Below the pieces are notes generated by a model. It ran no database searches, was not told the origin of the DNA, and worked only from the letters and a program-made list of their open reading frames with translations. Positions 49,101 to 57,799 of a stretch of 64,000 nucleotides of DNA are shown here, piece by piece. The position numbers and the translations under genes are program-made. Location of the stretch: the NCBI RefSeq assembly GCF_021462225.1, contig NC_061798.1, positions 19,552,820 through 19,616,819 of the forward strand, given 5' to 3'. Source of the DNA: Girardinichthys multiradiatus. Lineage: Eukaryota; Chordata; Actinopteri; Cyprinodontiformes; Goodeidae. Within the stretch, counting starts at the first letter, position 1. The number at the start of each line of letters is the position of its first letter.

Positions 49101-49305
49101 GAGCATTGCTAGCGCTGCAGCCCATCCCATTCACGGACACAATGCATCGAGAAAAGCACGTCTAAAGGCCCCGTCTTAAACCCCACCACCCTGTGATTAT
49201 TCTGTTTTTAACTCACGCATAATCCGCCACAAAGCGCGAGGCTGAGCTCAAGTACTCACCGTCGGCTTGCGGTGCGGAGGACCAAACATCCACTTGGGTC
49301 GCCAT
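25082..49305 (-). CDS. pdcd4: Programmed cell death protein 4, eleven coding exons
   Basis: Pdcd4 binds the helicase eIF4A through two MA3 domains and blocks cap-dependent translation of structured mRNAs; it acts as a tumour suppressor. Exons join(49305-49260, 40509-40210, 40064-39967, 36933-36820, 36631-36410, 35815-35718, 35590-35476, 33533-33426, 28234-28124, 28042-27903, 25133-25082) splice to 467 residues against 469 in human, with correct phase and GT-AG at every junction. Residues 16-115 carry the basic RNA-binding region (ARLKAKAKRRLRRSSSRN, KSRTGKGRGLPKK). MA3-1 spans about 155-280 (YFEHGDTKEV, SLSLEGKASHRELTSRLLSD), MA3-2 about 325-447 (LLKEYLISGDVSEAEHCL, VPHFHHELVYE). The C terminus GRKRFVSEGDGG keeps the Akt/S6K-type site. 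The mammalian DSGxxS beta-TrCP degron is not seen. Fish may carry pdcd4a and pdcd4b; which one this is cannot be told. Confidence 0.97.
25685..26890 (-). repeat. Decayed Tc1-like element, reversed, split by a hAT insertion
   Basis: At the left, 'ATTAGGATTTTACGTGACAG' is the Tc1 sub-terminal motif. At the right, 26445-26900 encodes broken transposase: 'VRVDGRMDGATCTSVLEEN' and 'WSDENKTDLWGKNNTAHHSE' in minus frames. The two parts were contiguous before the 411-bp insertion at 25987-26397. Confidence 0.7.
25987..26397. mobile_element. Non-autonomous hAT element (411 bp) nested in a Tc1 remnant
   Basis: Begins TAGGGCTGCAA and ends CGCAGCCGTA, imperfect inverted ends typical of fish hAT MITEs (TAGGGCTGC). 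It is flanked by CTGTGAAC (25979-25986) and CTGGGAAC (26398-26405), an 8-bp target duplication with one mismatch, as hAT transposases make. Removing it rejoins the Tc1 remnant. Confidence 0.75.
27903..28042 (-). CDS. pdcd4: pdcd4 coding exon 10
   Basis: Encodes GFQRVYDELHEICLDVPLAH ... ESVITKQLRDACPF plus two bases of Arg; end of MA3-2. The acceptor is TTACATTCAG, the donor AG/GTTAGT. Confidence 0.95.
28124..28234 (-). CDS. pdcd4: pdcd4 coding exon 9
   Basis: Encodes AIVMVLESNGDTASHMMMK ... TGLITVDQMNR (37 codons), aligned with human 'AIIMVLESTGES' and 'TVDQMKR'. Acceptor TTAATGACAG, donor AGG/GTTAGG. Confidence 0.95.
28830..29300 (-). repeat. Decayed Tc1-like element, reversed (intron 8)
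   Basis: Reading plus, the landmarks TTGGACCCTGGTTTCATCAG (about 29200) and 'GTGAAGCCTTTCTTTTGG' resemble the reversed transposase of a Tc1 subgroup other than the main one. Heavily decayed; family call is tentative. Confidence 0.4.
29894..31497 (+). mobile_element. Tc1/mariner element with 200-bp inverted repeats (1604 bp)
   Basis: Both ends begin CAGGTCCTTCTCAAAATATT read inward, and the inverted repeats run about 200 bp (29894-30093 and 31298-31497) with only about three mismatches seen. TA dinucleotides flank it (29892-29893 and 31498-31499). Inside is a Tc1-type transposase gene, recognisable over its full length but with two frameshifts. It sits in pdcd4 intron 8 in the antisense direction. 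Near-identical ends point to a recent insertion. Confidence 0.93.
30222..31220 (+). pseudogene. Tc1-type transposase, two frameshifts
   Basis: The first frame (30222-30776) reads MSKTADLTAVQKATIDTLKQ and includes the paired-type helix-turn-helix (ISERIGCSQSAVSRHL), the basic GRKKCGRKR linker, and VLFSDESKF with the first catalytic Asp. A small deletion near 30700, in the region after FGNQG, moves the frame to 30731-30964 (FIFQHDLAPA, second catalytic Asp). A second indel near 30935-30945 moves it to the frame of 30786-31220 (NSPDLNPIENLWD, catalytic Glu, ending AVISAKGFPTKY). All catalytic motifs are present but in three frames, so no active protein is expected. Confidence 0.9.
31500..32379 (-). 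other. pdcd4 intron 8 sequence, nothing recognised
   Basis: AT-rich intron sequence with a poly-A run near 31800. No exon seen. Confidence 0.5.
32380..32745 (+). repeat. Decayed Tc1-like transposase fragment
   Basis: 'GGTCAGATGAGACAAAAATT' at about 32389 corresponds to the W-S-D-E-T-K region, 'GTGAGGCACAGTGGAGG' to the next conserved block, and 'CAGACCTAAATCCAGACC' to S-P-D-L-N. It carries an 11-bp tandem duplication at 32660-32690. Confidence 0.6.
32660..32690 (+). repeat. 11-bp tandem repeat, nearly three copies
   Basis: Unit CCAACTCAGTC repeated at 32660, 32671 and 32682 (the last one ending at G). It lies in the decayed Tc1 segment at the S-P-D region, so slippage of the host sequence is the likely origin. 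Confidence 0.6.
33426..33533 (-). CDS. pdcd4: pdcd4 coding exon 8
   Basis: Encodes MNLLLKEYLISGDVSEAEHC ... VPHFHHELVYE (36 codons), the first helices of MA3-2 and almost identical to human. Acceptor TCTGCTGCAG'-type ending at 33534, donor GAG/GTATTC. Confidence 0.96.
33690..34300. repeat. Unclassified decayed repeat
   Basis: Phrases such as CCTGTTGGAAGACCCAGCTG and CAGCATGACGCTGC recall reversed transposase sequence of a Tc1-like subgroup, but no ordered set of motifs could be assembled. Confidence 0.3.
34301..35475 (-). other. pdcd4: pdcd4 intron 7, nothing recognised
   Basis: Intron sequence. The overlapping frames at 34815-35334 on both strands show no domain and no splice logic consistent with an exon. 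Confidence 0.5.
35476..35590 (-). CDS. pdcd4: pdcd4 coding exon 7
   Basis: Encodes VALDRAAVLLSMKKG ... VWGVGGGLRPVKHLVKK, the linker between MA3-1 and MA3-2 (human 'LLSMSKGGKRKDSVWGSGGG'). The first base completes a split Arg codon. Acceptor TTTTTTTCCAG, donor AAG/GTGAGC. Confidence 0.95.
35718..35815 (-). CDS. pdcd4: pdcd4 coding exon 6
   Basis: Encodes MLGQFIARGIADHVLPMNFL ... KGKVDCEHA plus two bases of Arg. Human has 'LVGQFIARAVGDGIL' and 'YKGTVDCVQAR'. Acceptor TCTTTCAG, donor TAG/GTAAGC. Confidence 0.95.
36410..36631 (-). CDS. pdcd4: pdcd4 coding exon 5
   Basis: Encodes VLLKELNLGQHKYEFTSVAV ... LEGKASHRELTSRLLSD ... DLILDTPEAPQ (74 codons), the core of MA3-1. Acceptor TGCTTCCAG, donor CAG/GTAGAG. 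The open frame runs on into the intron. Confidence 0.96.
36820..36933 (-). CDS. pdcd4: pdcd4 coding exon 4
   Basis: Encodes GDTVYETVVPEVEEKELEKM ... VLEYFEHGDTKEVE (38 codons), the start of MA3-1; human 'YEYFEHGDTNEVAE'-type sequence. Acceptor TTTTCCGCAG, donor GAG/GTAAAT. Confidence 0.96.
37140..38085 (-). mobile_element. L2-like LINE reverse-transcriptase fragment (pdcd4 intron 3)
   Basis: Reading minus, broken frames give ILVLLDL-TAAF near 38040, ECGVPQSSVLTPLLFSLY near 37870, YAEDSQIYLPL (the YADD box with a changed residue) near 37770, MAINFLHL near 37690, and a 'SEHITPILTSLH-LPV' block near 37340. This is the order of L2-clade reverse transcriptase. Several stops are present, and both the endonuclease and the 3' tail are missing. 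Confidence 0.7.
38086..39966 (-). other. pdcd4: pdcd4 intron 3 remainder, nothing recognised
   Basis: No exon-like segment was seen. A T-run lies at about 38938-38950. Confidence 0.5.
39967..40064 (-). CDS. pdcd4: pdcd4 coding exon 3
   Basis: Encodes GAGGKGVWGAPGMVYEAEEP then DVRDPNYDEAAQ, nearly identical to human 'GGAGGKGVWGTPGQVYDVEE'. The first two bases complete Gly. Acceptor TTGTGTTCAG, donor CAG/GTGAGT. Confidence 0.96.
40210..40509 (-). CDS. pdcd4: pdcd4 coding exon 2
   Basis: Encodes VVTLDHQPKASCPYSDDDDG, EVNGNWTPQEKALHEARLKA, KAKRRLRRSSSRNSTSDSVS and KSRTGKGRGLPKK: an acidic patch, the basic RNA-binding stretch, and a Ser-rich segment. Human has the DSGRGDS degron in this segment; here the equivalent reads NSTSDSVSESGE. 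Acceptor TTTCTGACCACAG, donor G/GTATAT. Confidence 0.95.
40510..42819 (-). other. pdcd4: pdcd4 intron 1, 3' part
   Basis: AT-rich intron sequence with no recognised feature. Confidence 0.5.
42820..43507 (-). repeat. Tc1-like element, reversed, with intact outer end
   Basis: The right side ends GTGAATACTTTTGCAAGGCACTG with TA at 43508-43509. Inside, the minus frame carries 'SCPLKLTNWGSRALIREAAK' and 'VTLLELLSS', matching the linker 'MVTLEELQ', with the N-terminal half of the gene nearest the right end. The other half is lost to the left. Confidence 0.65.
43515..43865 (+). repeat. Tc1-like element 3' end, forward
   Basis: Starts with 'ACAGATGCTCTCTATCCAAT', the C-terminal transposase region, then 'GCAAAAAGTGATTCTACAAAG' (the 'AKGGSTKY' end), the sub-terminal leader, and GAATACCTTTGCAAAGCACT. 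It abuts the reversed copy ending at 43507. Confidence 0.6.
43866..45166 (-). other. pdcd4: pdcd4 intron 1, nothing recognised
   Basis: No gene or repeat identified. Confidence 0.45.
45167..45300 (+). repeat. tRNA-derived SINE
   Basis: An internal polymerase III promoter is visible: A box TGGCTCAGTATGTAGAGC (45179-45196) and a B-box-like GGTACAATTCC (45243-45253). Fish SINEs share 'TTCCTCGACGC' between them and a tail like TTTGCTTTCC. The acceptor-stem pairing of a real tRNA is absent, so this is not a tRNA gene. Confidence 0.7.
45520..45800 (-). repeat. LINE ORF2 3' fragment
   Basis: Reading minus, a broken frame gives VSVIFYGVVC, then ASFVLGCSLDAVQMVGDRRT, then LLDNVSHPLHETVVELESSF, SDRLLHLRSTKERYRRS. 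This is the region past the reverse transcriptase of a non-LTR retrotransposon common in fishes. The clade is not assigned. Frameshifts are present. Confidence 0.6.
45801..48134 (-). other. pdcd4: pdcd4 intron 1, nothing certain
   Basis: At 45880-45990 the sequence resembles another interspersed fish repeat, but I cannot place it. The 124-aa frame at 46803-47177 has no domain signal. Confidence 0.4.
48135..48362 (-). repeat. Tc1-like element fragment, reversed, with outer end
   Basis: 'ACTCCTCCAGAGATACCATG' and 'GAAAATTGCTCTCCTTGCCC' are the reversed 'MVSLEEL' and 'ARRAI' segments; the right end TACTTTTGCATGGCGCTG is followed by TATA. Short and internally deleted. Confidence 0.6.
48523..48542. 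repeat. (GT)10 microsatellite
   Basis: Ten perfect GT units, likely length-variable. Confidence 0.95.
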
Positions 49306-49780
49306 GGCGCTCTTCAAGTGCTCGGTTAAAAACCCTCCTCACAGTCACGGTGCTGGGCTGCAATCAGTGGCAGGAGGTCCCCCTCGAATAATTCTGCAAG
49401 CCTGCACTAGTGTATTGAAGAGTTGTCCAAACAGATTGAGATCCGTTAGGAAAAACGGAGATGCCTAAAGCGTATTTTCCTCTTTTCACTCGTGGTGCAC
49501 CGTTCCTGATTAAGAGCTCCAAAAGGGGAATCAAATGATGACAGTGAGTTTAGAAATGCTACAGAGCGAAGGAGCGATGTGTCAGCGGGAAAGACGGTGA
49601 AAATAAAGTGTCGACGGGGAAGCTTGCTGGTCGGGTTGGGTTTCAGCAAACGGCCTTCAAGATAAACAAAGTCTGTTTTTAACTTTGCAGGAGCGTTCAG
49701 CAGAGTCACGTGGAAAAATACGCGGATGGGGAGTGGTCAGTGGAGGGGGTGGGTGCTGGTCCGGTCCCACCAATCACAGA
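48720..49780 (-). promoter_or_regulatory. pdcd4: pdcd4 CpG-rich promoter region and 5' UTR
   Basis: CpG dinucleotides are dense compared with the rest of the window, around the first coding exon. An E-box CACGTG is at 49707-49712, CCAAT boxes at 49770-49774 and 48910-48914, and G-rich tracts at 49725-49755. No TATA box was seen upstream. The start site is inferred to lie at about 49350-49700. Confidence 0.6.
49260..49305 (-). CDS. pdcd4: pdcd4 coding exon 1
   Basis: ATG at 49305-49303 in a good context (GCGCCATGG), encoding MATQVDVWSSAPQAD and one base of Gly. The donor is G/GTGAGT at 49260/49259. The phase joins exon 2 to give Gly-Val-Val. The N terminus is poorly conserved, so support is the splice phase, the CpG island and the total length. 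Confidence 0.82.
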
Positions 49781-50190
49781 GCAAAAACGACGACATCGCA
49801 AAATACGGTTTAAAATATAGTGTTGAATATTGACTAGGACCATATTGGTGCAGTTACTCGCAATGCATCTCGTCTTTCAGTGTTGACATGTTAGGCTTCC
49901 TAGTTAAATCGCAGCTAAATAAATAATAATTTTATTGTTGTAAACTAAGTCTAAGCCTAGTTTGCGCACAATATTCATTAAATTGTAGTTTTCATGCAGA
50001 TACAACTTTTGCTTATAATCGAACTTTTAAAGAATAAAAATAGAAATGATTTTTGTTAACCCGGTTTTAACCAGTAGATGGTGCTAAAACACTATTTTAA
50101 CTTAAAGGCTGCAAACACTGATACTACAGATTTGTTAACTTCTTATTTTGACGTTTTCCTTACATTGAAGCTTGTTATATTTCTTCCTTT

Positions 50191-50227
50191 ATCATCCATA
50201 TTTCCAAATATCGGAAATATGGATGAT
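50191..50227. repeat. Perfect 15-bp inverted repeat, 7-nt loop
   Basis: ATCATCCATATTTCC, loop AAATATC, then GGAAATATGGATGAT. The arms pair at every position. No neighbouring element explains it. Confidence 0.85.
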
Positions 50228-51065
50228 ACAGGATAGTACTGCGCAAACCAGGAAAATGTATCTCGAGAGGCCACAATAAACCTGTTTTCAACACTTTTTT
50301 TTAACTAGGATAAAATCAAATCATATTTCTAACTAATATATACTGTATTTATTAATTTTAATACATAGGTAGTTACTAACTTGCAATAACATATCCTACG
50401 TTTACATTTTGCTACAATACCAGCACAACCTTCAATGTTTTTTATTACACTTAGAATCAAGTTTGTGCAAACAAACAAGAAATTTCAATTCGATTTGCTT
50501 CCATTGTACAGACAATGAAAATAATCCTATATATATGTGGTGGGAGATAAAAAGAAGGTGTTAAAAGGAAAAACATTATTGCTATTTTTTATATAAAGTA
50601 GACCCATGGTGTATTTTATCTGCACTTTTGAAGCCAAGGAGCAAGTTTCTTAAATTGGAGTGCAATGGGACGGCAGTGGGGTTAAAATAGCTTCCAAAAA
50701 CTAATTTGTCGGGTAGAGAAAGTTTGTTTTTTTGGTTTTGTTGTATAGATTCAGCTTTACAACTACTAAGGTATGCTTTGTCTCTGTTCAACAAAACCAA
50801 CAATTTTATATGACGACCGCAAGCTATATCACACTTTGCTTTTGGTTGAAGTAAACTTGTTTAAGAGAGAGAATGTTATACCACGCTCCTTCTCTACATA
50901 ACAGTATTAGTCACTAGGTAATAGTTCAAACCGCTAACCCACAAAAAAGATTAAGAAACAATTATTTCAGTTTTTATTCTTTGTTGATAAATGGGCAGTA
51001 AACCCAACAGCGGATACATTTTTATCTGGGTGTAACATAGCAGTTGCTGGATTACAAGCACATAC

Positions 51066-51215
51066 AGTGTCTTGCAAAACTAGTTATACTTGTTGAACCT
51101 TTCTGCATTTTGTCACATTAGATCTGATTGTAATTTTGATTCTTATTACAGCCCAAATTCGTAATGTATTTTATTGGGATTTTATGTAGTAAATGAACAG
51201 AAAGTAGTGCATGGA
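51066..51215. repeat. Tc1-like terminal fragment
   Basis: Begins CAGTGTCTTGCAAAACTAGT and continues with 'TTTTGTCACATTAGA' and 'TTTTATTGGGATTTTATGTA', the outer 120 bases of the fish Tc1 family. No transposase follows. Confidence 0.6.
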
Positions 51216-52695
51216 CATGCAAACCTCCATACTGAAATGACAGGAAAAATATAAATGGCCATAAAATATTTTTTTCTTTAAAAAGAAAAGTGCAGCATTC
51301 ATATGTATTTTGCCCCATTTTATATTGACATCCCTAAATTAAATGCATTTAAATGTATAGTTGCAACCTGTTTAGGCTTTTATTATGGGTCATTTGGCTC
51401 GCTGCATATTTGCATGTCAAACAAAATGTGTATTGTTTGAGAATCATGAAAATCAATTATTTAATTTGTGAAAACACAAAAAGAGCAATCACAATACATA
51501 GACTTGACAAATCTTGACGGCACATTACTTATAACCTCATTACAGATTCTTTAAAACACTGTTTTGAGTTGTAACGCTGGTTGTAATGTAACAAAATGGG
51601 AGAATGAAGAAGAAAGCTGTAAGCCAAACTACAACGGTGATTTTAAAATCAGAAAATGTGTGAAGAGCTTTCAGAGTGAGTGGTCCATCCTAAAGTACTC
51701 AGAGTGACGGATCCCCACGAGTGGGAGTATTTTAGCACATCTCTTGCTGTGTATCAGAATATTAACACCACAAGCAGCAAATAGTGCAATGCAATGTCTA
51801 TAATTAAGAAAATGCAAACCTATAAATGGTAGCATATTTATTTTTGTCCAAAAAACAGTTTTTGTTGAGTGAAGCACAAATGTTTTAACAAGATCCAAAA
51901 TGACAGAGAAATAACAGCATATGGACAAAAAGGAAACATTTAAAAACATAACTTCCTTTCAAAATATCTACAATTTCCACTAAGATCCAAAAATTTACTT
52001 GGTATACATGAAACTAAGTATTTTATTCAACAGACTTTATGACAAATACCATTAACACTCACAGTAAGCAACAACTTTAACAACACATCCTCAAAAAACC
52101 TCTCACACACACGCGTACAACACACTAAAGACCGCGGGTAGAGTTGTACAAAGATACTCTCAAAGTACACCACATGTAGTAATAACATTAATCTGAAGTA
52201 CTACACATACAGCCACATTTAGATACTGTTATATTTCCTGCTGCAAGAGTTAAAGCAAAACACCTCGAACCCTATTAGTTAACTGAAATGTCCTCAGTCG
52301 GCTGGGTTTGATGTTTAGGTGTTGTCCAAGGAAAGTAGCACAGCTGCAACAATATGAGCTTAGTAGATGAAGAAAAACAGCTTCGGATGAAGGAGCAAAC
52401 AGTCTTTTGCAGAGAAAACTCGAACAAGGTAACAGTCTAGCATCAGGCCTTGGTTTACAGTATGGACTTTTGCAGCTGCTAGAAAGGCAGAAAGGATGTG
52501 AACTCCAGGTTGTTTGGCTTTAACTGACTCCAGGTTGTGCCTCTGTTTACAAATTAGTAGTATATAATCCTATAAGGCCTCTTCTGATCTCATGTGATTT
52601 TATTATCCAAATAAAAGAATAAATTATTTTCTTTAATCTACTTCAATATTGCAAAAAGAAAAATATGTCAAAATATGCATCAGTTAGGTCTGCCT

Positions 52696-54600
52696 GTTGC
52701 CAGTTGGGTGCCTGTTGAGCAGGAATCCCTGAACCAAGTGGTGGACACCGGCAGTAAGGGATGCTTTCAAGCTGAAGGAGTCCTATAGGCTGTGGTTGGC
52801 TTGTGGGACTCCGGAGGCAGCTGATGGGTACCGTGAGGCCAAGGGCGCCGTGGCTCGGGCTGTGGCAGAAGCAAAAACTCAGGCCTGAGAGGAGTATGGT
52901 GAGGCCATGAAGAAGTACTACAAGTCAGCCTTGAAGTAATTCTGGCAAACCGTCCGGCACCTCAGGAGAGGGAAGCAATGCATCGCCAAGACTGTTTACA
53001 GTGGGGGTGGGGAGCTGCTGACCTTGACTGGGGATATTATCGGGCAGTGGAAGGAGTACTTTGAGGATCTCCTGAATCCTGCCGTCACGCCTTCCTTGCT
53101 GGAAGCAGAGACTGGGGACTCGAAGTTGAACTCTTTCATCACCCAGGCTGAAGTCACTGAGGTGGTTAAAATGCTCCAAGGTGGCAAGGCTTCGGGGGTG
53201 GATGAGATCCACCCTGAGTACCTCAAGTCTCTGCATGTTGTGGGGCTGTCATGGCTGACACACCTCTTCAACATTGCGTGGCAGTCAAGGGACAGTGCCC
53301 CTGGACTGGTAGACAGGACTGGTAACCGGAGGGTGTGTTCCAACTACAGGGGGATCACACCTCTTAGCCTCCTTGGTAAGGCCTATGCCGGTGTATTGGA
53401 AAGGAGAGTCCGGCCGATAGTCAAACCTCGGCTTCAGGAGGAGCAGTGTGGTTTCATCCAGGCCGGACCAGTTCTACACCCTCTACAGGGTGCTTGAGGA
53501 TTCATGGGAGTTTACTCAACTGGTCCACATGCGTTTTGTGGACCCGGAGAAGGCATTCGACCGTGTCCCTCGTGGTGCCCTGTGGGGGGCAATCCAGGAG
53601 TATGTAGTCGGGGGCCCTTTATTGGGGGCCATCCGGTCTCTGTACAAGTGGAGCAGGAGTTTGGTCCGCATTGCCGGCACCTGTTCCTGGTGCATGTTGG
53701 ACTCTGGCAGGGCTGTCCTTTGTCACGGATCCTTTCATAACAACTTTTATGGACAGGATTTCTAGGCGCAGCCAAGGGCCAGTGGGGGTCTGATTTGGGG
53801 ACCAATGGATTTCGTCTCTTCTTTTTGCAGATGATGTGGTCCTGCTGGCCCCCTCTAGCCAAGACCTACAGCATGTGCTGGGGCAGTTTACAGCAGAGTG
53901 TGAAGCGGCTGGAATAAGGATCAGCTCCTCCAAGTCCGAGGCCATGGTTCTCAACCAGAAAAAAGTGGCTTGTCCGCTTCAGGTTGGAGGGGAGTTCCTT
54001 CCTCAAGTAGAGGAGTTCACGAGTTGGCTCTTGTTCACGAGTGAGGGGAGAATGGAGCAGAGATCGACAGACAGATCGGTGCGGCTGCCGCAGTAATGGG
54101 GACGCTGTGCCAGTTTGTTGTGGTGAAGAGAGAGCTGAGCTGAAAAGTGAAGCTCTCGATTTACCTGTCGGTCTACATTCCTACCCTCAGCTATTGGCAT
54201 GAACTTTGTGTCATGACCCAAAGAATGAGATTCCAGATACAAGCGGCTAAAATTAGCTTCCTCCGTAGGGTGGCCGTGCACTCCCTTAGAAATAGGGTGA
54301 GGGGCTCGGCCATCTGGGAGGCGCTCGGAGTAGAGCTGGTGCTCCTCCACATTGAGAAGAGTCAGTTGAGGTGGCTCGGGCATCTATATGCCTCCTGGAC
54401 ACCTTCCTCAGGAGGTGTTCCAGGCATGTCCCACCGGGAGGAGGCCCAGGACAGACTGGAATGACTATGTCTCGCGTCTGGCCTGGGAACGCCATGGGCT
54501 TCCCCCACTGAGGAGCTGGAGGCGGCGTCTGGGGAGAGGGAAGTCTGGGCGTCTCTACTGAGTCTGCTGCCCCCACGACCTGGTCTCGGATGAAGCGGAA
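52696..54600 (+). mobile_element. RTE-clade (Rex3-like) LINE copy, broken
   Basis: Frames at 53024-53497, 53448-53765, 53836-54096 and 54147-54464 together cover the reverse transcriptase: GKASGVDEIHPEYLKSLHVV, NRRVCSNYRGITPLSLLGKA, EEQCGF, FVDPEKAFDRVPRGALWG, LFFADDVVLLAPS (about 53818-53856, catalytic ADD), then the C-terminal region to SHREEAQDRLE. Frameshifts separate them, and a stretch before NRRVC (normally about 'TGVVVPLFKKGD') is shortened. The copy lacks the endonuclease part and is dead. Assignment to Rex3 rests on remembered sequence and is tentative; the reverse-transcriptase call is firm. Confidence 0.75.
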
Positions 54601-57600
54601 GACGACGAGTACGAGTCAATTAATTGTTTTTGTTTTTATTGTAGAACATTAAAGAAAAGAAATCATCACATCTAGAACTACCAAACAGCTTTCTGAACAC
54701 AAATAAAAGAGAAGAGTTAATAGGAAAAAGGAATTTCCAGAACGAATGTTTGTATCAGAAAAGGTATAATAAAAGGAAACACATAACATGTGCTTTATAT
54801 TTTCTGTTGTGTTTTGTGATTCATGTCACCTTTTAGCTTCTGAAAAGCAAAAATGTAGTCCTAAAGCAGACTCAAAAAGTGTAGGTGCCCCTGGTAAAAA
54901 TGTGTAAAAAGCCTTCAAATAAACTGATCTTTCATTCCAATAGTGATAAAAACACACTCAGAAATGAGGTAAAATATTACTTTTAAATTTTAGTAATTTA
55001 TTTTTATTCGTAAAAAAAAGTGTTTTACAAGATCAACTACTAAAAAACAATTCCTATAAAACAAATGTAACTGAAGTGTTTAAAAAATTGCTTATTTTTT
55101 ACTTTTTGATCAGCGCTAAGGAACTTTTAATTACGAATATACAACTTCCTGTTTCCCTAAGATATAAATATCATGCGAGACAGAGCATTTCTATTAGTAG
55201 CTCTTCAAAATAGGAAAGACAAGAGAAAATATCTAATTTAGGTAGGGCATATGAGTATTGATCTTAAGTCATGAAATTGACTTGGATATGAGCTATCAAC
55301 ATGCCAGATGGTTGTTTTTGAAGAATTCCAGAAAAACGCCTTTTCTATCATGCTTGTGCAAACATGGAGTTTGTTAAACTGGAGTTTTAACTGGAACCTT
55401 GTGCTCTGGCATGAAAAAGGATGGATCTGTCGAAGAGGTCCTCATGACCCCTAAGTATGGCCCAGGAGGTGTGATGCTATGGAGAGTTTATCTTCCAAAT
55501 GAATTTATTTTTAGGATTTTTACACAACTTTAATAGGGCTGTCCATCTATATTGCAAATGAAGATTTTTTATTTCATCTTAAACTTAATGTTGCTTGGAT
55601 ATGTGGAATAAAGATACTCAAACATGAACTAAAACGTCATAATCTCACTTTGCTTTTGAGAGGAATCTTAATCCAAAGGATGTACAGTCTCCACCCAGCA
55701 TGGTTCACACACCTTTTATGAAGAGGTAAATGTTTTATAACAGTTTACGTCCAATCAATCAGCATGGAATACAAAAAAGGAAAAGTGCAAGTACTATTGC
55801 TAAAAACAGTTTTTCTTTCCAAGTCTCACATATACAGTTTTTAAAGAAAATGTTCAGCACTGTAAAAACATTTGCCAAAGTAGAACAACTCACAATCTAA
55901 AGAAAACATGTAGAAACTACAGAATGGCTCATAGAGTATCTGTATTCATCTATAGGCACAATATACATTGATCAACAAAGACCAAATCAATTTCACAAGT
56001 ATCTTCTGTTATCCAGAGGACAGTAACTAACCACGCACCTTTCACATCTTTGAACAAAGACAATCAGAGGATTAACTGCAACAAAAACCCTCTTCAAGTC
56101 CATCAACTCATGAAGTTTCACATAAAAAAGACAACATTTAACTGGAAATCAAGTCAGCTTTTCAATAAGGATGCAGCCTTATTGGAGGCCTTTAGTCAGT
56201 GAACTAGTATTGTTCAATTAGCAGAACAAACACATAGAAAGTGTGACCAATGTTTTGTCTCAAACTTGTACAGTTTGTATTGACGTTAACTACAGGCCAG
56301 TTAATCTTGCTGTCATTCATGTGTATAGATTTAACTCAGGGCAATAATCTTTGTTTGTTTCAAGATATTGTTCGAAAACCAAACAAATGAATTAAAAGTT
56401 GAAACTGATTGTCAGATTTTGATCTTAAATGTAGAAATGCAAATGAGGTTTAAAATAAAATTGAAGATTCTTTTAGTTTAAATGTGTTTTCTCTATTATT
56501 GTAATACCCCTAAATACAATGCTAAATCTATGCCTCATCCCATGATGCCACTGCCCATATATGGAAGAGGTGGGTGTTTTGTGCAAAACACTTTTTTTCA
56601 TGATTGGAACAACCAATTACCAACACATGCACGGACCTTTACCCTAACTTCTCTTAATTTCACATAGTTTCGTTTCTCAAACTTTAAGGTCAAAACTTGA
56701 AATTCTGTTTCATTTTTTTTAATTACCACAATTTTATGGCCCTTTTTTAGCCCCGCATAGATTTACTGAGCAACAGTGAGGCAGACGAGAAAATGCAATG
56801 CAGATAGAAAACACGCGCTGTATTCAGCTCATTATTTTACATACATTAATCCAATGAGGAGAAGGTCAGAAAATGAAAACGCCCATCTCTTAAAATCCCA
56901 CCTCTGATTTTTAAAACATTACAAAACATGGAAAGACATAGAACCAGTCCCTTAGTTGTTAAAGCTCTATCTGACTGCATTGCCTTGTCACAGCTTGCAA
57001 TGCAGCTTACTCTATTTCTTAGTATGCATAAACGTTCTACATTCATTATCAGCTGACAAAAGTTAATTTTAAAGAGTGTATGTTGTAAAAATGCAATAGT
57101 CAGTTCATGGAGGAAACGGATTTATGTTGCCTTTCAAACCGGGCAAAGGTTAACTGGAAATACGCTAAGACACTTTCAGTCCAAAGTTAAACATTTGGTA
57201 ATTGCAGTATTCACACCTAAAGTCTAGAACAACAAAGTGGAACCACCATAGTACCACTGTAAAGGTATGAAAGCTTTAAAACATAGCTGCTTTCTGGCTT
57301 CTTGAACAAGAAAGTGAATTACAAATTTTAACATTTCTATGTTCAGTATTTGTTAATTCAATTTTGTAGAAAGAAAGTTAAAACTACATTATATACATGA
57401 TCCAGTTTTGTTTTGAAGCTGCACATCTAAATATAGAAGCTTCTATGATTCACCCTAGAGTGAATCTTCATATTCTTCTGCCACTTCAGGAAATTATTAT
57501 TTGTTAAACAGGCTTGAAGATGTGCTTTGCACTTAAATGCATGAAATGAGGAGTGTTACATAAGGCAGTGGATCCTTATCTTTTTGCTGGATTAAATGTA

Positions 57601-57746
57601 AAACAGTCAGTTGTTGCATCCCCAAAATGAGCTGGTATTAGCTCTCCGATTTCACACACAGCTGTCCAGAGTTAAAAAAAACATACAAAATACACCAATC
57701 AGACTGATTTACAGATTCTTTTAAGGTCTGACCTTCCGATTGCGAG
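54601..57746. other. Intergenic sequence, nothing recognised
   Basis: AT-rich spacer without coding signal or identified repeat. Short frames such as 56482-56667 show no domain. Confidence 0.5.
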
Positions 57747-57799
57747 TGATTCTGAAATATCAAAATCATATTGTTTCATATCATAATATTTCAGAATCA
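57747..57799. repeat. 14-bp perfect inverted repeat, 25-nt loop
   Basis: TGATTCTGAAATAT at 57747-57760 and ATATTTCAGAATCA at 57786-57799. With one mismatch the stem extends outward by two to three bases. The loop is AT-rich. Confidence 0.8.

Larger units (their letters stand above)
49781..52695. other. Intergenic sequence upstream of pdcd4
   Basis: AT-rich spacer. It contains the 15-bp hairpin at 50191-50227 and a Tc1 terminal fragment at 51066-51215. No coding exon was recognised. Confidence 0.5.
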
